This document shows positions 23,225 through 32,948 of a stretch of 64,000 nucleotides of DNA, piece by piece (within the stretch, counting starts at the first letter, position 1; the number at the start of each line of letters is the position of its first letter). The position numbers and the translations under genes were made by a program. Below the pieces are notes generated by a model. That model did not search any database. It was not told the DNA's origin and saw only the letters and a list, made by a program, of their open reading frames with translations. The DNA comes from Apostichopus japonicus. Taxonomy: Eukaryota; Echinodermata; Holothuroidea; Aspidochirotida; Stichopodidae. The stretch covers positions 1,773,714 to 1,837,713 of the forward strand of contig NC_092567.1 in assembly GCF_037975245.1 (NCBI RefSeq). Reading direction: 5' to 3'.

Positions 23225-23660
23225 GCTTCGAGAGAGCTCCATACTATAATTAGGGAGCTGGTGGCACAAACATAGCTCCCTGGTATCATTAGAAAGCTAT
23301 CACAAACAGAGCTCCCTCCTTAAAGGTCAGATGCTGTCAAAAAAAAGAGCGCCCTCTGGTAAGGGAGCGGTCACAAAGAAAGCTGCCTGGTTAAAAGGAG
23401 GATCTGTCACAGAGAGAGAGCTCCCTACTATAATTAAGGAGCTGTCACAAACAGAGCTCCTTGGTATACTTAGGAAACTGTCATGAAGAGCGCTCCCTAG
23501 TTATAACTATGGATCTGTCACAAAGAGAGCTCCTGTTGAAAGTAGGATGCTGTCACAAATCCCTGCTACAATTATACAGCGGTCACAGCGAAAGCTCCCA
23601 GTATAATCAGGGAGCTGTCACATAGAGATATCCTTAGTTTAATTAGGCAGCTGCCCTCTT
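23225..23660. repeat. Degenerate GAGCTCCC tandem repeat, copy 1
   Basis: About ten loosely conserved units of about 40 bp read AGAGCTCCCT, then TATAATTA, then GGGAGCTGTCACA. The ends of each unit are inverted to each other, so each can fold into a hairpin. The array and its downstream flank recur at 29150-29900. Confidence 0.75.
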
Positions 23661-24243
23661 CATTATGATTGTTTCGTTTTTGCTGCGTAGAAGTACAGAA
23701 GAATCGAATATAGCATTGTACAGCATCAAAGTATTAATAGATTACAATATCAGCTGATCAGTGATATGGTAAACTGTTTATTTGTTATGTAAATATCGAG
23801 TGATGGTTTCTAGAAGGTTAAATAAATACCGTGAATTGTGTGATATAAGTAAGTTTCAGAGTTCTATCTCCGTTACGAGTGAAATATGTAAATAATTTCA
23901 ATTAGCCCCACTCCCTTCCCCTCGCCCCCACGAAGAAAACATATAATGTTGTATTGACTAAGATGTACTTTACCAGGTACAAACAAAATGCATCTATTAC
24001 ACATACAGGCTGCATTGCAGCAGACCAAATCTTGGGTTATTACTCATTTTGGCATACTCCCCAATCGTTTCTCCGCTCTTAATTATAATTATGTAATGTT
24101 TTATTCTACTAATTGCTGATCCTCAAAGTGCTTGTCTGGTTTCAACATTATTAGTGTCATTGTTGTCATTGGACAATTTTGACATATAAGGTTAATGTTG
24201 TCTTTTCCTATAAAGTGGAGGATGGTAACACTGGATTGTTATA
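23661..24243. repeat. Flank duplicated with 29400-29940
   Basis: Shared words in the same order include TAAACTGTTT, TTTGTTATGTAAATATCGAGTGA, ACATAAATAAT-like sequence and GAGGATGGTAACAC. This is a diverged segmental duplication without coding potential. Confidence 0.65.
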
Positions 24244-24640
24244 ATAGCTGAAAGAAGGTCCATTTTATCATTGTAATCACTACAGAGGTATTATATATAG
24301 GCAGAGTGGTAGTTGAGGTTGGGTGGGACCACTGGTTAACAAATCTCTTCCCTTTTATAACATAAATTCAAGTTGGAATGTATGCAGAAAGAGATATAGC
24401 GTGACTATTATATGTAAGATTTTTATTTTTATTACGATGTGTCAATAAGTTTTGAAAAAAATATCGATCTTTTATATTAAGAACAAAGTTTAAGACGAAG
24501 AATTAAAAAGAAGAAACTTAAATACCTTGATCTGCAGAGTCATGTAAACAATTTTATTAAGCAAGCACAAATGGAGATTCGACCATGACAATACCAGATA
24601 TGTAGAAGACCACGAAGGCACTCAATAATATCGAAGGTCC
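24244..24640. repeat. Segmental duplication copy A2
   Basis: This is the diverged counterpart of 21056-21560, in the same orientation. See that entry for the shared landmarks. Confidence 0.7.
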
Positions 24641-25251
24641 ATTTCACCTAAATGTAACTTTGAAATTGCAAGGGAGCAAAGAGAACCTCAAATCCCTAGC
24701 GCCCAAAGGTTTCCATAGCTGATATAAATCCACAAAGCACCCAGGCTCCCTCTTCTTAGAAAATGATAATAAATTGGAACATAAAGTTTGTTTACTCGAG
24801 TTGATTTTGGTGAGTTTTGCCTACGTGTGTAATCCCTACCTATATAGACAGTGGAGGAGAAGGTTGTCACGAGTATGCTTGACGCAAGTCTAACGACTTT
24901 CGTGATGAATATTCATTTGGTGTCTGTTTTGCTCACGAAGTTTGCATTAGTAACATTCGACATTCTAGTATGCTTTGTTTAATTCACTGACTGCTCCACG
25001 AGCCTCAAGTGAATTTGTGTAAGTCTTTGTTTAGATTAATTTGCATAAAATGCAGGTAAAGGGTTGGTATGAATAGGCCGGGTAAGCAGGTCAGGGCGTG
25101 GTATTCGTATTTGGTACTACTTGGTGCAAGGGTGCTGGGTGCACCACAGCAGTTACTTGTTGCAGTTGGACACGATGTCCGTTGGGCGACGTTAGCACAC
25201 AGTACTTCGCTATTTTACTATAGTATATGTAGGGGCAACTCGCTGATGAAT

Positions 25252-25257
25252 TGGTGG

Positions 25258-25309
<52 letters not shown>

Positions 25310-25315
25310 CCACCA
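25252..25315. repeat. Perfect 64-bp palindrome of (TA)n with GC clamps
   Basis: TGGTGGTTA, a (TA)n core and TAACCACCA form an exact inverted repeat with no spacer. It can extrude as a cruciform. It lies in the NLR intron. Confidence 0.9.
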
Positions 25316-26250
25316 TATATATATTGTCATATATCGTAAAGGACGTGCCGATACCTGCAAGTAAGCCGGAAACTGACCGAATTCCGGTTTTTGCCCATGG
25401 TTACGAGGATTGAATAAAGCTCAAAGTAAAGACACACTTCACCAGAGTATTTACGTTGTCCAGTCGATTCGTTTAACGTTACCCGTGACAAAGGTGATGT
25501 TTCGTTGAGAATTAACAACCGTTCTTTATTAGCTATGTATTGCAAAGTGATGTGAGTAGGCCGACATGACGTCATTCGGTCAGACCACATCATGTAATTG
25601 GTATAGGCAAAACTAACTAAGAAAACATTTGGTAAACAATTGTCAGCAATATAAGTACAGCATTGCAATTCATTATTATTCTAATATATCAAGTTACAAC
25701 AGTAAATGACATTCATTGTGTATGGTGTATACCCTACGAACAATGGCATGCCAAGGGGGGGGGGGGAGGCAGTGAGGTTGGTCGACCGCCACGTGTCAGT
25801 TGGGGAGTGGACCGAGATTATGTTGTCGTTCAGCCGTTGAAGAATTAGACCACTACTACGAAGGTATAACCAATGTCCTTTTTTCAACTTCACACAAAGT
25901 ATTTATCAGCACAACCTTGCATTTAGAGCTACTTATATATATATTGATGAAATTTATATTCTAAATATGGCCCAGAGTGCATAAATTGACGTCTACATTC
26001 TTATGGGGTGAAGGAATAGGGATAGTGGTGGGTGGACCCCAGACCCACCTACGTGGTAGTCGGCTTGAATGATCACAGGATACCACCCTCTCCTCTATAA
26101 AATCCTTGGTTCGCCTATAGTCCTGCTACAAAGGTTCAGGAACCTAACTAAATCAATCCGTGGGATATTTTGAATTTGTCCTCCACTTTTGAAACCCTGC
26201 TGTCTATGACCCCATGCAGGGAGCTGTGGTACATGGCGTCCATGTCATAT
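25316..26250. other. Intron sequence, no gene recognised
   Basis: Non-coding, with a G-run at about 25757-25767 of the kind seen next to MITE ends elsewhere in the window. Confidence 0.35.
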
Positions 26251-26429
26251 AAAGTAGTCATGGGCGTCAATCCAGGGGGGACGGGGGGACACGTCCCCCC
26301 CACATTTCGATGGATATCAATATCAAATGTCCCCCCCCCCCCCCACACATATGGAAAAAGAGTAGTGTCGTGGCTCTATTTGGTTACGGCTTATACATCT
26401 TAGGATTCATATCCTCGAATATCACTCAA

Positions 26430-26760
26430 TGTTGCTGAATGGAGAATTCCACCTAGATCTCGCGAGTTGGTACCCAGAGCTCTCCAACAATCTTAAGCTT
26501 AGTCTGCCTTTCTTTCGAGGCCAGTTCCATTCGTCGTCGGTTGAAGGGTATAGACAAATATTCAAGTCGATGAATCCAGCGGTACGGGCTATGTTTGGTG
26601 AAGTCTAAGCTCTCTTGTGGTCCTCCTCGTCTCCTCCGCCAGTTCGACGGAAGCCGAGAGATCTTTTAGTGCTCTGAGGCGTTTGAAGACAAGGCTACGG
26701 AGCACCATGACTCTACAGAGGCTGAACCATGTGATCGTGTTCCATATTCACCACGCAGGG
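26430..26760 (+). pseudogene. hAT transposase C-terminal (dimerisation) domain relic
   Basis: The frame around 26430-26607 reads HLDLASWYPEL, LPFFRGQF and EGYRQIFKSMNP, ending at TAA. One frame over (from about 26617) comes SSTEAERSFSALRRLKTRLR and then the MTLQRLN and HIHH motifs. Together these match the C-terminal end of hAT transposases of the ZMYM1-like type, including the AERSFSALRRLKT signature of the dimerisation region. The catalytic RNase H-like part and BED finger are absent, and at least one frameshift separates the two halves. It is therefore an inactive fragment. Confidence 0.85.
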
Positions 26761-27048
26761 ACGTCGTTAGAGGGGGTGTGGGGGTGTCTCACGCTAGTTG
26801 GGAAATTGGAGTGCGACAGTCGGAATTTCCGACTGTTGCACTCTAGTTTATCTAGGCCTATTCATTTATCCCTGTTATTGTGCATGACCTTTTTTTTTTT
26901 TTTGGTCAAAATTGACCTTTAACCTGTCATATTTACCACGTTTTCCTTGCCACTCTGGAAAATTGTATCTCGCGATTCTTATACTCCACCGTACAAAACT
27001 TTGTATGATTTTGAATAATACAAAAAAATTACCTGATAGAACTACCGT
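26757..27048. repeat. Dispersed repeat with 35-bp palindrome, copy 1
   Basis: It begins CAGGGACGT and carries a near-perfect palindrome at 26809-26843 (GAGTGCGACAGTCGGAA arm, one mismatch). Conserved words such as TTGCCACTCTGG and ATCTCGCGATTCTTATACT follow. An inverted copy occupies about 62600-62942. Confidence 0.75.
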
Positions 27049-27390
27049 CATAGGAATAGGAGCCCAATTCGATTTGTGGGGGGGGGGGGGGTTGTAACGA
27101 CTTGCCCGAAAAGTATAACCAAAATTTTTCGCGCGCTACGCGCGCATTCCACATGATCATGTGCATATCATACAGGCATGCATCGGTTTTTACATCGCAT
27201 GCAAATAGCATACAATCATTTTCCGTCTTATTACCCTTCCGTATTGGTGACAATTGTTGGGTAATAATATTATCAGTTTAACCACTGAAAACACAATGCA
27301 ATTTATATTTCTTTCAGTAGGTGCCCAAAAGCTATCAGCATATTGCCCAAATGTCACTAAAATATTTGGTTGGGGTAGGGGGGGGGACCA
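27049..27390. mobile_element. CATAGG-family MITE, truncated
   Basis: It begins CATAGGAATAGGAGCCCAATT, then a run of G and AACGACTTGCCCGAAAAG, GCGCGCTACGCGCGC and TTTCTTTCAGTAGGTGCCC. This is the same interior as 22852-23099 but with an added 100-bp middle (TGCATCGG, ATTACC). The right inverted repeat is missing. Confidence 0.65.
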
Positions 27391-27625
27391 ATAAGTTTGT
27401 GAAATGAGTGCCAGTGGGTACAAATGTATCGCAACAGTGCAGTCGCGAAAGATTGGGTTTTCTGACTGACACTGACCGTATCGTTGACGAGTAGCGAGAG
27501 AGTGGGGGGTACAAAGCAGCAGTCGGAATTTTCTGGCTTCTTATTTAAATTATTAATAATGGCGTATGAGGAAATGCACCATTTTGTGGTATGACTCCCA
27601 GGACGGAAAGTCGAGAAACTCACAT
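27390..27625. repeat. Inverted partner of 60355-60510
   Basis: Words such as ACAAATGTATCG, GTTGACGAGTAGCG and CAGCAGTCGGAATTTTC are reverse complements of sequence at about 60400-60500. It is a piece of a dispersed repeat. Confidence 0.6.
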
Positions 27626-27651
27626 GCAGTCGCGGCGGATAGCTTCCTTCG

Positions 27652-28004
27652 CAAGGGCGTAGGAACCGGGGGGCGCCAGCCCCCCCAGTGAAAAATGTGG
27701 AGGGGCGGAAGTATCATTCCGCCCCCCCGCTTCGCAAGTCAGAAAACCCCTTTTTCATTTCCAAATGAGAAAAAAATTTCATTTGGAGCACCAAATTGCA
27801 TCTAAGGCCAGGTGAAAATACAAAATTAAGTTTACAAAATGGAGTGAGTGTTGAAGTGTGCTATATTGCACCAAATTGCATCTGAGGCCACCTGGAAATG
27901 CAAAAAAAATCCAAAGGGGAGGGGGACACCCCCTCCCCTTAGACCCCCCAGGCCGGCCATCGGTCTTCAGCCTCCCCACTCAAAAGTGCCTTCCTACGCC
28001 ACTG
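27652..28004. mobile_element. hAT-type MITE, 353 bp
   Basis: Ends CAAGGGCGTAGGAAC and CTTCCTACGCCACTG are inverted repeats. Flanks TTCCTTCG (27644-27651) and TTCCTTTG (28005-28012) form an 8-bp target duplication with one mismatch. Inside, a 25-bp word around CACCAAATTGCATCTGAGGCC is directly repeated (27791 and 27867). GC runs lie next to both ends. Confidence 0.8.
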
Positions 28005-28054
28005 TTCCTTTGCCTATATGTCCGGGGAAATTTTGGGACATCGTTCCTGTAGAC

Positions 28055-28385
28055 CAGGGGTGGGAAACCTGCGGGCCACATGCGGCCCGTCAGTAATTTT
28101 TTTGCGGCCCGTGAGATGTCACAAGACAAAGAAAAAAATCAATCTATTTTGCATCATCACCAAAAACGAGCTAGCTGCTTAGAGTTTATCTGCACTAATG
28201 ATGCTGTCAGGTTGGTCTATTATCACCATTAATTATCAACTGGACTGTATTGACATTATGGTTTTGTGAATACAGATTAAGTACACACACCTATTGCTTG
28301 AACGTCCTCGGAATCAAAGGTCTTAAATCAACAGCAGGTCGTTGGTTAGGTGCGGCCCTGTCAATCTTTCACTCCTAAAATCTGG
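28055..28385. mobile_element. hAT end fragment (CAGGGGTGGG...GCGGCCCG type)
   Basis: CAGGGGTGGGAAACCTGCGG, then GGCCACATGCGGCCCG and a later GCGGCCCGTGAG, is the typical left end of widespread hAT (Charlie-like) elements. Near 28350 a GCGGCCCTG and a GGCCGATCTGCG remain, but no matching right terminus was seen. Confidence 0.6.
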
Positions 28386-28944
28386 CCGATCTGCGTCGTG
28401 CCCATTAGGGCCCGGGGGCACAGGCCCCCCCAAAAAAAATTGTTGTCAAAGGTGTCATAAAATTTTGTCATAATTTAAAGAAAAAGTGTTTTCGAAATCG
28501 AAAAGTAGACTAAATATTCAATTGCTCTTGATGGTCGTTGCGGATGTTCCACACACCCCAAAGACAACATATCGGGATTAGTAATGCCATTGCCTTTGTA
28601 TATGTTTGTCCTAAGCTCGCGTTTGATACAGTCTCAATTAATCTGGAAAATAATCACTTCGTTATCGCGCGTTTTACCTAAGGTTTCGCTACTTTTGCTT
28701 TTTGTGCCCATGTTTTCAAACGGCATAGCTTTTTATTCACCCAGTCACCACTTCTCACGGGCATGGGCGGTGATCATGGATCAGCCAACACAAAAATGTT
28801 TCCATATCTTAAATTTTTGGCGCTTCTGGGAGACGAGGAATTGGTAAACTGAGGAATAAATGGCGATCACTTCCTTCGAGAATATTTCCCAAAATAAAAA
28901 AAATTGCCGGAAACTTTTATCAATTGTAGGGGTGTTGCTTACTG

Positions 28945-29065
28945 CCATAATGCACGGGAAGTGCCGTTTCCTGCAATCTGAGTGGTATGCCAGAAGAAAA
29001 ATTTTCTTGTACGCTGCGCGCCAACCGATGGTCGCGCTCCGCTTAGATAGTACTTACGGCCGGAT
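28945..29065 (+). repeat. Conserved dispersed module, copy 1
   Basis: This module runs GAAGTGCCGTTTCCTGCAAT, CTGAG, AAATTTTCTTGTACGCTGCG and ends GCGCTCCGCTTAGATAGT. The same order recurs at about 44785-44880, 45245-45345 and 58787-58886, and inverted at 63108-63225. It is the best-conserved stretch of the MITE-like repeats here. Confidence 0.8.
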
Positions 29066-29149
29066 TACTCATATCGATTACGTCCCCCCCCCCACCCCAC
29101 GTTTCAAATCGGATTGACGCCCCCGAGAGTAGTGCCGGTGTAGCTTCAC

Positions 29150-29940
29150 TCCTAGCAAAGATCTGTCACGGACTGAAGAGAAACAGGGAGCTGTCACTGA
29201 GTTATATGGTATAACTTGGTCTATTTTAGAAAGAGCTGCGTGCTATGACACGGGAGCTGTTACATAGAGAGCTCCCTGTTATAATTAGGGAACTTCAATG
29301 AGAGAGCACTCTGGTATAACAGAACTGACAATGAGAGAACTCTGTGCTGTAATTAAGCAGCTATCTTCGAGAGAGCACCATGTTAGAATTAGGGTGCCCC
29401 CTCATTATCGAGTTGTTCGTGTTTGATGCGTATGTGTTTGCACGGTGCTAATATAGAATATGCATACAGAATCAACGTATCAACATATAACTTTCTATAT
29501 CAGTAATATAGTAAACTGTTTGTTTGTTATGTAAATATCGAGTGACGGGAAGGCTACATAAATAATGTGAGTAGCGTGATATATATTCTGATTTTTATCG
29601 CCTTTACAAGTAAACATTACACGATGATTGCATATCTGTTTGCATGGACTTAAGTGTCTTCTAACACTGCAGGTACACAGTGACTCAGAACAGAGCGAAA
29701 TGAACGAATGCTACACATTCCATGTACGATACTTCCTCAGCGCTAACTTAGGCCTCAAATCTACAAATCATTCTCTTTCTTTGTAATGAGCGAATACAAT
29801 AGATACAAATCCTCCAACTTCTTGTCTAATTTCAACATTCCTGGTGGACAAAACTCACATCTCATTTTAAATCCCCCCCCCCCTCCCCTTCCACCTAAAC
29901 GATAGAGGATGGTAACACCGGATTTTTAGATAATACTGCT
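29150..29940. repeat. Degenerate GAGCTCCC tandem repeat and flank, copy 2
   Basis: About five GAGCTCCC units (29150-29400) are followed by sequence collinear with 23661-24243. Confidence 0.7.
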
Positions 29941-31290
29941 TTGAGATGTGACAGACTCGAGTTTTGCGAACATATTGTTTCACTAATCAGTTATTACTAC
30001 AAATTAACAGCAGACAGTGTTAGTTTATCACTATATAGGCGTAGGAGATAAAGCTACAAACACAACCAGCTAAAATAGAAAATGCTCTGTTCAGGAGCGT
30101 CAATCCGAATTGAGAGTTGGGTGGGGAGGGGGGCATAAATAAGGGTACATGAATAAAACTGAAGGAGTCGGCGAGCAAAGCCTTTTGGGGTGGGGTCCAG
30201 GGGCGAATCCCCGCCAGGGTCCAGGGGTCGGAATCTACAAATCTTCAGGTTTACTTCTGTTTGGTGCCTGAATTGATAATTCATTCATAAATGTATTTAA
30301 TAAAAGTCACATTTGACAAGATTAGACTTGAATTAAAAAGACTTATATATTTCACCTCCTGATGTAACTTATGGCATTAATCATGATTATTCAGATTTAA
30401 ACTTAAACCCAAAAGGAAGCATCTAAACTTTGCACACAAGAATATCTTGTTATCCAGACATCTACAACATGCACACATATAGTATTATAAATACATTTGA
30501 AAAGCACTATTTGGTATTCAGGTACATTCATTTCATCGGAAACAACAAATCATAAAAATAAAGATAAACATCAGGGCCGTAGCCTGGGTAGAATTCTTAG
30601 CAGCAGTTAAGGAACATCGAGAAAAAATGTATCGTCCAGATGTTACATAGCGATGCTATGATGTGCGGATATACGGTACCAGGCGCTTTCTCAAGAAATT
30701 TGAGTGGGTTGGTCATTTCCAAAAAGGGACCGTCATGACACTATCTAAGGACCTACTGTGGGTAGGGGAGGGGAATGAGCTGAGTGAGTGGACCGTGTAT
30801 TCTTAGTAAAACATTGTGGCACTAATATAGGGGATAACAGTGAAACATACGTAATAAGTATATTTATGAACCGTAGTTTCACGTAAGACTGCTACACTGT
30901 TCATGCAGGTTAAATCTTTGGAGCTCTCTACCTTTATTTTTATTATAATCCCCCTCTGCCCCAGCCAGCCCCCAACCCCCTCTGAAAAACCACCAGAAAC
31001 AGTAGTCGCATCGGAGATCGTGCATATACGTGATGAGCAGTTAAAGTAAACCTTATGTTACTTGACCGCCATTCCTACACTACGTGCCTAGAATCTCAGA
31101 GTTTGCACACTACAGACTAATTAAATCAGAAGAAATGATATGAACATATATCGTAGGCCTACTTTCATTTAGAAAGTGTAAATCTCAAAGGGCAGCTACC
31201 CATGCGCAGGCTACGGCCCTGAATACTAAACTACTGCGTGTAAAGCGCAATGCACTGACCCTGTTAGGAAAGATAAAAAAAATACCGTTT
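29941..31290. other. Intron sequence with repeat scraps
   Basis: GGTCCAGGGGCGAA-type and GAGCGTCAATCC words at about 30088-30230 resemble repeat ends elsewhere in the window. No gene recognised. Confidence 0.35.
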
Positions 31291-31297
31291 ATAACCA

Positions 31298-32948
31298 TCG
31301 TCCCCTCCATCCCCCAAACCCCTTCCATCTCCTTTACCCCCTCCATCTCCCCAACCCCACCATATCTCTCAAACCCCTCCATCTCCCCAACCCACTCCAT
31401 CTCCTAAACCCCCCCATCTCCCTCAAACCCCTCCTACCCCACAAGACCCCTCCATCCCCACCTCATTCATCTCCCCAACCCCTTCCATCTCCCTCACAAC
31501 CCTCCATCCCCCACCCTCTCCAACTCCCCAACCCCCTCCATCTCCCTCACTATCCCCCCACCCTCTCCAACTCCCCAACCCCTCCATCCCCACCCTCTCC
31601 AACTCCCCAACCCGCTCCATCTCCCTCACACCCCTCCATCCCCCCACCCTCTCCAACTCCCTAACCCGCTCCATCAAACCCTTCCATCTCCCTCACACCC
31701 CACAATCCCCCACCCTCTCCAACTCCCCAACCCCTCCCTCAAACCCCTCCATCCCCACCCTCTCCAACTCCCCAACCCCCTCCATCTCCCTCACACCCCT
31801 CCATCTCCCCCCACCCTCTCCAACTCCCCAACCCCTCCATTCCCACCCTCTCCAACTCCCCAACCCGCTCCATCTCCCTCACACCCCTCCATCCCCCCAC
31901 CCTCTCCAACTCCCTAACCCGCTCCATCAAACCCTTCCATCTCCCTCACACCCCACAATCCCCAACCCTTTCCAACTCCCCAACCCCTCCCTCAAACCCC
32001 TCCATCTCCCTCCATCCCCACCCTCTCCAACTCCCCAACCCGCTCCATCTCCCTCACACCCCTCCATCCCCCACCCTCTCCAACTCCCCAACCCCTCCCT
32101 CAAACCCCTCCATCTCCCTCCATCCCCACCCTCTCAAACCCCTCCCTCTCCCTCCATCCCCACCCTCTCCAACTCCCCAACCCACTCCATCTCCCTCACA
32201 CCCCTCCATCCCCAACCCTCTCCAACTCCCCAACCCCTCCCTCAAACCCCTCCATCCCCACCCTCTCCAACTCCCTAACCCGCTCCATCTCCATCAAACC
32301 CATTCATCTCCCCTCCATCCCCACCCTCTCCAACTCCCCAACCCTCCATCCCCACCCTCTCCAACTCCCCAACCCCCTCCATCAAACCCCTACATCTCCA
32401 TCAAACCCCTCCATCTCCCTCAAACCCCTGCATCCCCACCCTCTCCAACTCCCCAACCCGCTCCATCTCCCTCACACCACTCCATCCCCCACCCTCTCCA
32501 ACTCCCCAACCCCTCCCTCAAACCCCTCCATCTCCCTCCATCCCCACCCTCTCCAACTTCCCAACCCGCTCCATCTCCCTCACACCCCTCCATTCCCCAC
32601 CCTCTCCAACTCCCCAACCCCCTCCATCAAACCCCTCTATCTCCATCAAACCCCTCTATCTCCATCAAACCCCTCCATCTCCCTCAAACCCCTCCATCCC
32701 CACCCTCTTCAACTCCCCAACCCACTCCATCTCCCTCACACCACTCCATCCCCCACCCTCTCCAACTCCCCAACCCCTCCCTCAAACCCCTCCATCTCCC
32801 TCCATCCCCACCCTCTCCAACTCCCCAACCCCCTCCATCTCCATCAAACCCCTACATCTCCATCAAACCTCTCCATCTCCCTCAAACCCCTCCATCCCCC
32901 ACCCTCTCCATCCCCACCCTCTCCATCTCCCCTCTCTTTCTCCACTCC
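31298..32948. repeat. Polypyrimidine satellite, 1.65 kb
   Basis: The + strand is almost free of G. It consists of CCCTCCATCTCC, CACCCTCTCCAACTCCCCAA and CTCCCTCAAACCCC words in units of roughly 50 bp. A higher-order period of 253 bp is visible between two blocks ending at 31677 and 31930. The - strand carries many runs of 3-4 G and long purine stretches, which favour G-quadruplex and triplex structure. Open frames across it are composition artefacts. Confidence 0.9.

Larger units (their letters stand above)
26259..29125. mobile_element. Composite hAT-type element, 2.87 kb
   Basis: The left end CATGGGCGTCAATCC and the right end GGATTGACGCCCCCG are inverted repeats (13 of 15). They are flanked by AAAGTAGT (26251-26258) and AGAGTAGT (29126-29133), an 8-bp duplication with one mismatch. 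Inside are a hAT transposase relic (26430-26760), an intact-looking MITE (27652-28004), a second hAT-end fragment (28055-28385) and other repeat pieces. Because the transposase C-terminus lies almost at the left end, the unit has been rearranged or assembled by nested insertion. Confidence 0.55.

Noticed and set aside
25091-25413. Frames on both strands with poly-(Tyr-Ile)
   Set aside because: They are the translated TA microsatellite within the 64-bp palindrome.
28584-29117. Two + strand open frames of 85-87 codons
   Set aside because: They lie inside the nested hAT composite, overlap the conserved non-coding module and show no domain.
31423-32617. Several - strand frames coding Gly/Glu/Arg-rich repeats
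   Set aside because: They are products of the polypyrimidine satellite. Composition alone keeps the frames open.
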